A program made the position numbers and the translations under genes. A stretch of DNA of 64,000 nt, from positions 33,389,031-33,453,030 of the forward strand of contig CM064519.1 of assembly GCA_032716605.1 (NCBI GenBank). Direction: 5' to 3'. Shown here piece by piece: positions 46,752 to 58,949 of the stretch; the first letter of the stretch is position 1, and the number at the start of each line of letters is the position of its first letter. A model generated the notes under the pieces. The model ran no database searches and had not been told where the DNA came from. It saw nothing but the letters and a program-made list of their open reading frames with translations. The stretch comes from Paralithodes platypus. Taxonomy: Eukaryota > Arthropoda > Malacostraca > Decapoda > Lithodidae.

Positions 46752-46922
46752 GATGCACCAATATCAATGCAGGTCGACGATGTTAAGGCTAAAGTTTGAC
46801 CATAAATCTCAGCAATTACTGAATAAATTATAAAACACTAATTACACGATCTTATAAATTGACATACGAACTACCATTTAGGTTTTGCACATATAGGCTA
46901 ATCGGTTTGCAAAATACGAGCG
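46201..46922. other. No gene; GT/GTGGTAGT and CT tracts
   Basis: A G/T-rich simple tract at 46300-46410 yields Val-rich frames. A (CT)n tract lies at 46718-46743. Confidence 0.55.
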
Positions 46923-48914
<1,992 letters not shown>

Positions 48915-49281
48915 CTTGTAATGCTTCCAAAACCCAAATGTACCCGTCACGACTTTCCTTTATTCTTCAACAATAAACAAATCAACCCTCTATCTTCTCT
49001 CAGTATTCTTGGTTTTTCTTTTTCCCTTAACATTTATTGGAAAAAATATATTACCACATTTGCTAACACAGCTTCCCAGAAGTTAGGTGTGCTCAACCGT
49101 CTCCGTTGGTTCCTTACTATCACACAGCTTCTTGCTGGGCACAGTGCACCCAAGAATCGAGTAGTGTTCGCATGTGTGGGGAGGTTTCACCCATACTGCA
49201 CTTCTCGAAATGGTAGAGTTAAAAGCATTTCGTCTCATCAACTCCCTTCCTCTTACTAATTCCCTACAATATCTCTCTAAA
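48915..49281 (+). pseudogene. Broken non-LTR reverse transcriptase C-terminus, first part
   Basis: The frame 48921-49259 encodes LGFSFSLNIYWKKYITTFAN and TASQKLGVLNRLRWFLT. In a neighbouring frame it continues FLEMVELKAFRLINSLPLTN then SLQYLS. This order is the post-catalytic thumb and C-terminal region of jockey/CR1-type RTs. It stops at the point where a reverse-oriented fragment begins and resumes at 49488. Frameshifts make it non-functional. Confidence 0.8.
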
Positions 49282-49491
49282 TTTGTTTCCTTTTTGTATG
49301 TGGATGAGGGAGACAAAAGGCAAAACTGCCTGTGACGAGTGCCTCCCCCAGAGTTAAAAGAGTAACGGCCAAAATCAAGGAAAGTTTGAGCCAAAATGTC
49401 TGGACACACGGAGTTTGAAACAATCTAAGTCATAGGATGAGGGAAAGATTGATTCAGGGAGAGAGTTCCAGAGCTCAGCTGTTGAATAGAA
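49282..49491 (-). mobile_element. Nested reverse copy of the same retrotransposon family (3' end)
   Basis: On minus, 49491-49282 reads AELWNSLPESIFPSSYDLDC then FKLRVSRHF, then a 3' UTR (GTCACAGGCAGTTTTGCC) and an A-rich end. It is closely related to the 3' end of the surrounding plus-strand element at 49700-49905. So a 5'-truncated family member lies inverted within another, making a ~200-bp inverted repeat. No clear target-site duplication is visible. Confidence 0.75.
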
Positions 49492-49893
49492 CATGCCGCA
49501 ATGTTGCATCTCTTTCACTATTCTATCGCTATTGCAGTACAACAATCAGTGTTCTTCAGTGTTCTTCAGAGCTCTCCCAGTGTATACTCCCTCCCTTACG
49601 GCAAGTGGGAGGCACCCGCCTTCCAACACAATCCCACTTCTATTCTATCCATCTCTCCAACCCAAGAATTAAAAAAAAATCTCAACCTTTCTTCTACTCG
49701 CCAAGTGAACTCTGGAAGCTTCTCTCTCAAGCTGTCTTTCCCTCATCCTATGACTTAAACTGCTTCAAGCTCCGTGAGTCCAGACATAATGAATCTAACA
49801 TACCTTGAATTTGGCTCTTTGTCACTCTTTCAACTTCGCGGGAGACACTTGTTACAGGAAGCTTTGCATTATGTCTCCTTCATTCACATAAAC

Positions 49894-49905
<12 letters not shown>
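49488..49905 (+). pseudogene. Broken non-LTR reverse transcriptase C-terminus, second part and 3' UTR
   Basis: It resumes with CRNVASLSLFYRYC, then CSSELSQCILPPLRQ, TRLPTQSHFYSIHLSNPRIK and SPSELWKLLSQAVFPSSYDL, and ends LRESRHN. The order matches the terminal region of the same RT family. The 3' UTR runs to about 49890 and ends at a (CA)n tract. One small internal duplication (GTGTTCTTCA twice at 49551-49570) disrupts it. Confidence 0.8.

Positions 49906-49947
<42 letters not shown>
49893..49947. repeat. CA microsatellite
   Basis: (CA)n of about 26 units at the 3' end of the retrotransposon relic. Confidence 0.97.
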
Positions 49948-50133
49948 TAATTACGTTAAAAGGAAGAGTAGTTGTTGGTGCCTGTTTTTTGTTTATGTGT
50001 TGTTATGCATTGAGGTAGACGAAACAAGTACAGTATTTAGTATAGCTGAGAAAAAAATGAAAGTTATGTAATTGCAGCGAAGTAGGAAGGTGTTCTTATA
50101 TGCACAAGTGGTATGGCAGTAATTAGCAAACAC
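49948..50133. other. Short featureless interval
   Basis: No gene or repeat seen. Confidence 0.4.
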
Positions 50134-50348
50134 TTAACCCCTTCTGTACCGGCGACGTCTATTTATCTTTATTTTGGTTACTATTAGACGATTTTATTCA
50201 GTTTGAAAAGGGGATGCAGTAATTTATAGGCTTCGAACGATTTCAATTAACCCCTTTTACTGCCACAGATGCTTCTTAAGCTGCACAAAATCTTCTAAAT
50301 ATAGCTAGAATCTAAATAAAAATATGTCGCCGGTATAGAAGGGGTTAA
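50134..50348. mobile_element. Family C palindromic TTAA element
   Basis: The 215-bp copy has TTAACCCCTTCTGTACCGG at the left and CGGTATAGAAGGGGTTAA at the right, both with TTAA intact. The spacer again contains a TTAACCCC. A G element starts 13 bp beyond its right end. Confidence 0.9.
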
Positions 50349-50361
50349 TAATTATACGGTA

Positions 50362-50572
50362 CAGTCGCGCTAATAAGTCATGTCCCAGCTGTCATTCCGT
50401 TTGGCTTGCTCTGTGCTGTATTAATGTCTGTCAGATGTTGAATAAGGTGGGTAAGTGTAGGAACATGTTTATATATTTCACTCGATATGAAGAAATGAAG
50501 CTTAGATTTTGGTGATACGAATTATTGATCAAAACATACTTGGTGCCGAGACATCACTTATTAGCGCGACTG
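50362..50572. mobile_element. Family G MITE (TA target, Tc1/mariner-like ends)
   Basis: TIRs of about 30 bp: CAGTCGCGCTAATAAGTCAT at the left, inverted at the right as TCACTTATTAGCGCGACTG. TA flanks at 50360-50361 and 50573-50574. It matches the copy at 53974-54176 throughout (CTCTGTGCTGTATTAATGTC, CTTGGTGCCGAGACATCA). No coding sequence. Confidence 0.85.
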
Positions 50573-50574
50573 TA

Positions 50575-51447
50575 CATAGCTTGAATTGAATACACAGCAA
50601 AATTCGGGTGTGTAATGTAGACGCAATCTGTAAGTATACTGGTTAGTAAAGTCACTGTATTATTAGTTTGGTGTTCACATTGAAATATCCTTTTATCGGT
50701 TCCACGCACTTTAGTGAAGTAAACTGTGCATTTGTTCTGAATAATTGAATTGGAATCATTTTATAATATGTTCAGAATTATATATATATTTGTGTTTTAA
50801 CCAGTCTTGTTACAGGTTATGTGTTATATAAAATACATATATTGTTTCCATTACTTACATAGAGCTGAACATGTGCAAAATATGTAGTGGAGAGATACAT
50901 TCAAAAGTCTAATTCTAAATCTATCATTTCAATTTTGATTATATCTTCATAACACATAAGTGGGACTCGGACTTTTCGAGTGACAGTACAGTAAGTGGCC
51001 ACAAGGGGTGTGCAAGATGGGATGTGCTACTGCGCAAGAGGCAGGCGACAGAAGGAGGTGCAGAGGAAGTATGCAATTCAATCAAAATAAAATAGTAAAG
51101 CCAAAAAACAAAACAAGAAAAAAAAAAAAAAAAAAAAGAGACAGAAATCCTTTTTGTGCGTGCGCTAAAGTTTATGATGACAAGCGAGGTAGTTCATTAT
51201 TGTCAGAACCTTGCGTTATTTTCTCCGGCCGTGATATGCCTTTCCTGTCTCCCTCATTGCCTAACCAATTCCTGCATATTGCCTCATGTCCATACATGTC
51301 CTGTATGCAATCACAATCACGCGTTTTGCCTCATTTCTCATTTACAAACCACCCATTGTCATCCGCCGTTATCGCTATCATTATCAGGGTATTTCTAATT
51401 TCGTAGCTCGTCTCCCCCAGTTGTCCTCCACCCCCTTCTTCCTCGAC
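50575..51447. other. No gene; A-rich run
   Basis: A near-pure A run lies at 51115-51137. Overlapping frames at 51008-51492 have no recognised domain. Confidence 0.4.
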
Positions 51448-51806
51448 TTAAGGGGAGATGGGCCGTTTTCATTTTGTTTTTTGATTTATTAAATAATGTT
51501 TTCCTTTATTTCTTAGTTTCCTCGCTAGACCTCCATCAAGCTTAGAAAAACACTCCATATCCCTTCAAGATAAATTTGTACATTTTTCGGTAAAAAAAAA
51601 TCCTTTTAAAATTGTCAGGCTCGCTATCGCTCGCCAGGAAAAAATAGACCCCTAAATGGTACGAAAGGTCTCAACATTGAGAACGAAATGGGGCGAAAGG
51701 TGTTAAAATCGCCAACATATCGGGCAGAATATCTTATAATCTCAAAACAAATGGGGCTCAACACGAGGGAGAAAAGGGACTAGAAAAACGACCCACCTCC
51801 CCTTAA
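51448..51806 (-). mobile_element. Family A TTAA element, A1 subtype, reverse
   Basis: The 359-bp copy runs from TTAAGGGGAGATGGGCCG to CGACCCACCTCCCCTTAA with both TTAA intact. GCTCGCTATCGCTCGCC is perfect. The hairpin region is partly deleted, going from GGTAAAAAAAAATCC directly to TTTTAAAATTG. Confidence 0.9.
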
Positions 51807-51868
51807 CGAAACTCATTAGGTAACTCTCTAATCCTGCATTTGAGCCCTCCTCCGCCACCTCCACCTCC

Positions 51869-51905
<37 letters not shown>

Positions 51906-52666
51906 CTTCCCATTATGCCACCTCCCTAGTTACACTCACTCTACCTTGTCTCCGGCTCCTCCCCTAATAACTCTGTGTCGTGCAGTAATACATAGACTCT
52001 CTCTCTCTTCTTCTTCTTCTCTATCCTTTCCTTCAACGTTCCTTTTCTATCGGATATGCCATCTCTACTACAATTAAGTCCTGACTACCTCGTTTGGATC
52101 GTAAGGTCTGCGTGGCCAGTGTATCTATGTAAATCTATGTATATATATCTCTGTCTCTCTCTCTCTTTTCACTTTACATTACATCCCTCACTCAATCTAT
52201 ATTCATCACTAGTTATGTATTATCCATTACCGGTACCATTCAAGCCCCCGTAACTCATCACGGTATTTTAATGTCCATCCAATGAGTCAATGATGTCACA
52301 TTATATTGCTCTAACTCTTCCTCTTTCATGGTCTTCATTTATTCCATGCATATTTGTGGATATTCTATAATTGCTTTCCATTTCATTGAAGTACTTTAAT
52401 ATTTGTTTTCTCATTTTAACATGAAATTTGATATCATCCATAAATTTAACCCTTTGATTCCTCCTACAAATCAACATCTTCATTTTGTAAACTCTAGTCT
52501 TCCCATGAATTCATTTTCCCTAAATTTTCCCAATCGTATCCTTCTCATGACACATTATCATGTCTATAATTCCTTTCCATGTGCTGTTCCATCCACTTAT
52601 TCATGTTTCTCCCTCCCTTCTATCCACACCATCACACTCCCTCTCCCTTCCCTCCTCCCCATCTGC
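51807..52666. other. No gene; CT-rich tracts
   Basis: (CT)n at 51873-51898 and 51998-52022, and C/T-rich DNA approaching the family B copy. Short frames only. Confidence 0.5.
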
Positions 52667-53047
52667 TTAAGAGAGCTTACCTCGCTTTTTTCTCTTTCTC
52701 TCCCTCTCTCTTTGGCTTGTATCCATTCGGCCCCATTCAGTACACTGTTTTAAGACTTTTACCCCATCCAGGTGTCAATATTTTCCAGGCGAGCGGTAGC
52801 GAGCCAGCATATATATATTTTTGTTTTGACAGCAAGCTAAATTTGTACATTTTTCGATAGAAAAATGTCTCCAGCTTCGGATTTCTCCATACAATGCTGG
52901 CTTGCTATCGCTCTCCAGGAAGAAATCGACACCTGGATGGGGATAAACGTCTTAAAACATTTGGTTGAAAGGGGTCGAATGGATACAAGCCAGGGAAAGA
53001 GAGAAAAAGGAGAGAAAGATAAAAAAAAAGCCGGTGACCCCCCTTAA
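52667..53047 (-). mobile_element. Family B foldback TTAA element, reverse
   Basis: The left end is TTAAGAGAGCTTACCTCGC and the right end GCCGGTGACCCCCCTTAA. The left arm CAGGCGAGCGGTAGCGAGCC pairs with GGCTTGCTATCGCTCTCCAG on the right, with several mismatches. The GC hairpin is deleted on one side (CTCCAGCTTCGGA), while the AT hairpin with loop GATA is intact. Confidence 0.88.
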
Positions 53048-53216
53048 GCCCCCGTCACACCCCACTGTCTCAAAAAATCCATGCCAGTAATTCACCGGCG
53101 CTGTACATTACAATCAGTTCTCGTAAGTCACCCTGGAAATTATGCGTTATGTCATTCCCGCCTCCAATTGCCTACCATGACAGATGTTGAATCGAGCTGT
53201 CGCCGTGTGTTGTGTT

Positions 53217-53264
53217 GTCTGCCTACCTGCCTGCCTGCCTACCTACCTACCTACCTACCTACCC
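53217..53264. repeat. CCTG/CCTA tetranucleotide repeat
   Basis: About eleven units, CTGCCTACCTGCC grading into (CTAC)n. It ends 10 bp before the TTAA of the next family A copy. Confidence 0.95.
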
Positions 53265-53273
53265 CCCTCTGCC

Positions 53274-53641
53274 TTAAGGGGAGAGGGGCCGTTATCCTGG
53301 TCCCCCTTGTCCCTCATGTTTAGCCACATTAGTTTTCATATTATAAGACGTTCGGCCCATTAGTTTGTCGATTTTAACCCCTTTTGCTCCATTTCGTTGA
53401 CAATTTTAAGACCTTTCATGCCATTTAAGTATCAATTTTTTCCAGGCGACCGATAGGGAGCCGGAAATTTTAAGAGGAACTAGCCTTCGGTCGGGACATT
53501 TTTCTACCGAAAAATGTACAAATTTACCTTGAAGGGGGTCTAGGGTATGTTTTTTAAGCTGGATGGAGGTCTAGCGAGGAAGCTAAAAAACAAAGGAATA
53601 AATGAATTAATAGACCAAAAAAACAACCCATCTCCCCTTAA
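53274..53641 (+). mobile_element. Family A TTAA element, A1 subtype
   Basis: The 368-bp copy has intact TTAA ends: TTAAGGGGAGAGGGGCCG and ACAACCCATCTCCCCTTAA. All four ~32-bp repeats are present (53330-53440). The core is mutated (GCGACCGATAGGGAGCC), the GC hairpin is weakened (CTAGCCTTCGGTCGG), and the AT hairpin is perfect. Confidence 0.92.
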
Positions 53642-53808
53642 GTCCTTTCTGCGAGCCTCGTGTCTCCCCTCCTCATTGGGTAATAAATCCCCGGGCACAT
53701 AAATCCACAGCCAGCCAAGTTGTTATACTCGCGATCCAAACCCAACCACCACGATTGTTTGCCTCGCGTGAAAAAGGTTGTAGCAAACCTCTGTGGTGCG
53801 CGTAGGTA

Positions 53809-53971
53809 CACTCGACCAAAAAAACAATCTTTACACTGGTGAGCTCTAAATAATCTAGTGGGAACGGAATTAATCGGGTGAAACATACGACTGTGAGGTA
53901 TAATCATAAGATTTCGACCCACTTCCAGAATGTTTAGATTGTTAGTGTAAAGATTGTTGTTTGGTCGAGTG
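53809..53971. mobile_element. Family H MITE (TA target)
   Basis: TIRs of about 30 bp: CACTCGACCAAAAAAACAAT with CTTTACACT at the left, inverted at the right as AGTGTAAAGATTGTTGTTTG with GTCGAGTG. TA on both sides (53807-53808 and 53972-53973). The 163-bp element abuts the G copy with one shared TA. The 94-codon minus frame over it is not a gene. Confidence 0.8.
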
Positions 53972-53973
53972 TA

Positions 53974-54176
53974 CGGTGGCGCTAATATGTCGTGTCTCAG
54001 CTGGCATTACGTTTGGCTGGCTCTGTGCTGTATTAATGTCAGTCAGATGTTGAATAGGGTGGGTAAGTGTAAGTGTATATCTCACTGAAAATGAAGAAAT
54101 CAAGCTTAGATATGGCTAATACCAATTATAGAACAAAATATATTTGGTGCCGAGACATCACTTATTAGGCCGACTG
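53974..54176. mobile_element. Family G MITE (TA target)
   Basis: The second copy of the element at 50362. The left TIR is mutated (CGGTGGCGCTAATATGTCG) and the right reads TTATTAGGCCGACTG. TA flanks lie at 53972-53973 and 54177-54178. The interior matches the first copy apart from small indels. Confidence 0.85.
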
Positions 54177-54529
54177 TACACCCCACAAATATGATCTTGG
54201 TAGTGTTGCCAATTTACCGACTTTCCCGCTAGATCTAGAGGTAATTATTTCGATCTAGAGATAATTTTTGAAATCTAGCGACATGATTTCTAGCGATATT
54301 CTGTAGATTTGAGCCATTTTAGAGCGATATTGTAGAGATTGTGCCGTTATTCTACCTGTTTTAGGCATTTATAAACTATCTAGCTGACTTGATTTGGTAG
54401 CCCTGGATCTTGGCTCCTATAATAATAAAATATCTGGACCCTCACCACCACCGATACATGCATCACCACAACCACCACCATTAGGGCGTCCCACAACATC
54501 CTCACACGAGCCTTTACATGGCTGTGTTC
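54177..54529. other. No gene; short CTAG-rich phrase repeats
   Basis: GATCTAGAGGTAATTATTTC and GATCTAGAGATAATTTTTGA at 54233-54270 are a small direct repeat. The rest is ACC-rich towards 54490. Confidence 0.45.
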
Positions 54530-54930
54530 ATCATTACCGACAATCTAGCTTTATCATAATCATCATCTGCACAATCAATAATACCACAATCATTTATACT
54601 TGACAAACAAATCTACAGTGCTTCCATCGACAATCTAGCTGTATCATAATCATCATCTGAACAATCAACACTACCATGACCATCACCAATACCCTCACAA
54701 TCAACACTACCATGACCATCACCAATACCCTCACAATCACACTACCATGACCATCACCAATACCCTCACAATCACTTACTGTAGACTTGACAAACAAATC
54801 TAAATGTTTTGTTTTCATTATTACCGACAATCTAGCTTTATCATAATCATCTGCACAATCAACACTACCATGACCATCACCAATACCATCACAATCACTT
54901 AGACTTGACAAACAAATCTACTGTGCTTCC
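54530..54930. repeat. Nested minisatellite: large unit with inner 36-bp repeat
   Basis: A large unit starting at GACAATCTAGCTTTATCATA and ending at ACTTGACAAACAAATCTAC occurs about three times (54538, 54628, 54827). Within units 2 and 3 the phrase ACACTACCATGACCATCACC with AATACCCTCACAATCA is itself tandem (three copies in unit 2, one in unit 3). Confidence 0.85.
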
Positions 54931-55359
54931 ATCGTCTCGCCTGCTATGTCCCCCTCGCTATCACCACCAGTCAAAGGATCATTATTCAAACCCTCATCAA
55001 AATGTGCACCACCATCAATATAATCTTCCCGCCCACCACCACTATCACCCCCTACCTACCCCACTCCTATCCCCATCATAATCCTGTTCATTGGGCTCGT
55101 GTGTGTGTGTTTTTGCTGCGAACCCTATCAACATTTTTTGTTTGTGGTTTGCCTGCGGTTAATCTTTCAGGAGTTAATACATCTATTTTTAGCCGTCAGT
55201 ACAGGGGGCGTTGGTAAGGTGACTTGTGTGTGAGGTTCGGGCTGTTGTTGACCGATGTACAGTCAGAGTTAATAGTCGCGTATAATATTCACATCTTGAG
55301 CGCTATCTTCCTTTCGTGATGAATGGCAATATTACTCATCAACAATTACCAATAGTATT
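54931..55359. other. No recognisable gene
   Basis: ACC-rich to 55080, then mixed sequence. The 71-codon frame at 55002-55217 has no recognised homology. Confidence 0.35.
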
Positions 55360-55686
55360 GTTTCTAGTGGCTGTTTATATTAATGTATTATTTAGTTTCT
55401 TCACTAGACCTCCATCAAGCTTACAGAAATACCCTCAAGACTCCCGTCCAAGATAAACTTTTAAATTTTTCGGTAGAAAAATGTCCCGGCCGAAGGCCGG
55501 TTCCTCTTTAAATTACAGGCTTGCTATAAATAGACACCTAACTAACACGAAACGTCTTGATATTGACAATGGGGCGAAAGTTATTAAAATCGCCAAACTA
55601 AAGGGACAAACGTCTTAAATATCAAAACTAATGGGGCTAAGCACGAGGGAGAAAGGGGTCCAGAAAAATTACCCATCTCCCCTTAA
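55360..55686 (-). mobile_element. Family A element, reverse, left end decayed
   Basis: The left end resembles the 5105 copy (AGTGGCTGTTTATATTAATG) but has no TTAA. The right end ACCCATCTCCCCTTAA is intact. The GC hairpin is perfect in reverse (CCGGCCGAAGGCCGG). The GCTCGCCAGG block is deleted (GGCTTGCTATAAATAGACACC). Confidence 0.82.
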
Positions 55687-56270
55687 GTTGACATGAAGGA
55701 GGTCTAGGCCAACTATTGAACCAACCTGTACGAGATCAGTACGGACCGGATCATTTTATGCCCCAAACTTTTACACGATTTATGCTACGTTTGCAGTCCG
55801 GTATGCAACGGATTTTAGTTGGAGCAGAACACTTAGGTAGCTGCTTCTGTAGGTATATAGACGTCGACACAGGCGCATATTTTATATCAGCCGCAGTGTT
55901 TGCTTTTGGCTTGTACAATTCATTCCCCAAATGTGTTCCGTCTGATTTATTTATGCAAAGCATGCAATGACAACTGGTGTAAGGATCAGTATATACTCGC
56001 AACCTATACTTGCAATACACTTTAAAGTACTTCTACATTTCACACAACTACTAAATCATTGGACAAAGTTATTTTTGTATTTAATATTTCATGTTAAATG
56101 CAGCTGATTAAAACTACAGTAGCTGACGATACCAAAGGCAGTCGTTGAATGCTGACTATATAGCGAACCAGACGAACTATGTCAGCCTATCGGAACGGCG
56201 ACAATTTGCTCCAGAGAAGGCGTTCAGCTTTCTTAACAACTAACTGTGCATTATATCGTTATCTTTAGTG

Positions 56271-56272
<2 letters not shown>
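55687..56272. other. No recognisable gene
   Basis: Complementary frames at 55716-55970 (plus) and 55751-56020 (minus) exist, but neither shows a known motif. Confidence 0.35.

Positions 56273-56357
<85 letters not shown>
56273..56357. repeat. GT microsatellite
   Basis: Pure (GT)n of about 42 units. Confidence 0.98.
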
Positions 56358-56360
<3 letters not shown>

Positions 56361-56554
56361 AAAGGTAAACAAGCCACAGCAGATCCACTGAGCCATGCTA
56401 AATTGCTCTTAGCTAATCGTTCTAAGTTATGTGACAAAGATCGAAGACATTAAAGCAAAAGAGGATGGTCGTAGCTCCCCTATCCCTCCACCTAAACACT
56501 TATAAGGAAAAGTTTGAAATAATAACACTGCAGCATGGAACCTCGGACACAGAG

Positions 56555-56890
56555 TTAAGGGGAGATTTCCACGTGAGGGACTTTTTTCTTGACCCCTTTC
56601 TCCCTCATGTCTAGCCCCATTGCTTTTGAGATTTTCAGACGTTTGCCCCATTAGTTTAGCGATTTTAAGAACTTTCACCCCATTTATGTCACTTTTAAGA
56701 CCTTTCGTGCCATTTAGGTGTCGATTTTATGCTGGCGAGCGATAGCGAGCCTGTAATTTAAGAGGAACCGGCTTTCATCCGGGACATTTTTCTACCGAAA
56801 AATGTACAAATTTATCTTGAAAGGGGCTCAAGGGGGTGTAATCTTAAGCTTGAAGGATATCTAGGGACCAAACTAAAATCCTCCCCTTAA
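56555..56890 (+). mobile_element. Family A TTAA element, A3 subtype
   Basis: The 336-bp copy begins TTAAGGGGAGATTTCCACGT and ends AATCCTCCCCTTAA. A3 has three full ~32-bp repeats plus the GTGCCATTTAGG half-unit. Core: GGCGAGCGATAGCGAGCC perfect. The GC hairpin is changed to CCGGCTTTCATCCGG. The AT hairpin is perfect. Its right TTAA (56887-56890) is also the left TTAA of the family C copy that follows. Confidence 0.93.
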
Positions 56891-57101
56891 CCCCTTCCGT
56901 ACCGGCGTCGTCTTTTTAACTTTATTCTGGCTACTATTGGACGATATTGTTAAGTTATAAAAGGGTCTCCAGCAATTAACTGGCGTCGATCTATCTCACT
57001 TAACCCTTTTTGCAACCACAGATCCTTCTTAAACTCTACACAATCGTCTAAATATAGCCAGCATATAACTAAAAGGACGTCGCCGGTAAAAAAGGGGTTA
57101 A
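56887..57101. mobile_element. Family C palindromic TTAA element, abutting A3
   Basis: The 215-bp copy runs from TTAACCCCTTCCGTACCGG to CGCCGGTAAAAAAGGGGTTAA. Arms GACGTC/GGACGTCG and GGCTACTATTGGACGA / TCGTCTAAATATAGCC pair. The spacer contains TTAACCCTTTTTGC. It shares four bases with the preceding element. Confidence 0.92.
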
Positions 57102-57219
57102 TAAGGAAAGTGTATGTAACATTAGCAGATATTGCATCCCAAAAGTATTACGGTTTCTTATACGGTAATATACACCCAGTAACTGGAAGGTGAAGTTAGT
57201 GTATTCACTTATTCGCAGT

Positions 57220-57600
<381 letters not shown>

Positions 57601-58060
57601 CGTGAGTGTCTATGTACGTATTGAGTGCATATGAGGTGTGTGTATGGGTAGGTGATGTGACGTTATTAGGGGGTATACAGTTATGTGTGCATGTATGTGT
57701 CTGAGAGTGTGTGAGGGTCTGTGTGATAATATATGTACAGTATGTGTATGGTGATGTGTATGTGTTGTGAATATGTGTATGATGATCTATAAGTGTGTAC
57801 ATATTCTGAGTGATGATGTGTGGTTGTGAATATGTGTATCAAGATGTATAAGTGTGTAAATATGTGTATGTGAATGATGATGTGTATATGTGTGCGGGTG
57901 TGCATTTAAAGTAAAGCATGGGAAAGTGTGCAAATGTGAGGGGTTGCATATACAGTATGTGTACATCAATCAAGGTGTGTGTATGATCACATGCAAGTGT
58001 GTGAGAGAGTGTGTTCCATATTCCATAATTAAATATATGTGTGTATAGTATGTTTATGGC
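57601..58060. repeat. Degenerate GT-rich tract
   Basis: Interrupted TGTGTATG-type DNA over about 450 bp, apparently an old microsatellite. Minus-strand His/Thr frames are artefacts. Confidence 0.75.
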
Positions 58061-58230
58061 ATCTCCGTCTATAAACAAATTAGCTGCAGCAAGTAATTAG
58101 CTCCTCACCCCTCGCCCATATTTACATTAGCTGCAATACATTAATCATCCACCAACCATACCATCACGTCTGCTCCCTAACTGCTAACAAGTGTGACTTA
58201 CCCGTTATTTACCACCGGGTTCATCCCAAC

Positions 58231-58581
58231 TTAAGGGGGAGATAGTCGCTTGTTCTGGATCCCCTTCTCCATCATGTTTAACATATTAGTTTTGAAATGT
58301 TAAGACCTTCGTTCCATTAGTTTGGTCATTTTGAGACCTTTCACTCCATTTCTTTGTCAATATTAAGACCTTTCGTACCTTTTAGGTGTCAATTTTGTCT
58401 AGCGAGCGATAGCGAGCCTGTAATTTTAGAAGGAACCGGCCTTCGGCCAAGACATTTTCTACCAAAAACTGTACAAATATATCTTGAAAAGGGGTCTAGG
58501 GGGTGGAGGTCTAACGAGGAAACTCAAAAATAATATAATAGATAAATATATAAAACAACAAAACAAGCACTAGCCACTTAA
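58231..58581 (+). mobile_element. Family A TTAA element, A4 subtype
   Basis: The left end TTAAGGGGGAGATAGTCGCT and TGTTCTGGA differs from A1-A3. The right end ACAAGCACTAGCCACTTAA matches it in inverted form. The same ends occur at 59856. Core GCGAGCGATAGCGAGCC is intact, and CCGGCCTTCGGCCAAG is partly decayed. The right part is shortened. Confidence 0.87.
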
Positions 58582-58721
58582 CGCCACTTAAAAACGCCCC
58601 GCTCATCAGTCAGACGTAAGCCCCAACTCAATGATTAAAGGTATTTAACTCGTCACTGGAGCCTGATCTACATCACTAATCATGTCTCCACCCAACATTA
58701 GCCACTATAACAAGCTCCCTG

Positions 58722-58939
58722 ATAAAGCTGGTATCACACGAGAGCTTTTATAGTCAATATTCGATGATCACAACATTTTCTGACAACATTTATGGAATAA
58801 TTTGCATTGGTATCGGAAACTAGACTGGTGATAGATCACTTTAGGTGACAGAATGTTATACATGTTGACCTCATAAGCTGCCAGACCAGAGTTGAGTATA
58901 AATGTTGAGGGAAAAAGTGCTCGTGGGATACCAGCTTAA
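58722..58939. mobile_element. Family F TIR element
   Basis: The left end AGCTGGTATCACACGAGAGC is inverted at the right as GTGCTCGTGGGATACCAGCT. The flanks are ATAA and TTAA, so a TTAA target is plausible. The interior has no coding sequence. The 31-bp array starts 11 bp after its right end. Confidence 0.7.
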
Positions 58940-58949
58940 CTTCCATATT

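Noticed and set aside
53638..53922. 94-codon minus-strand frame
   Set aside because: Spans the end of a family A element and part of the H MITE; no protein motif.
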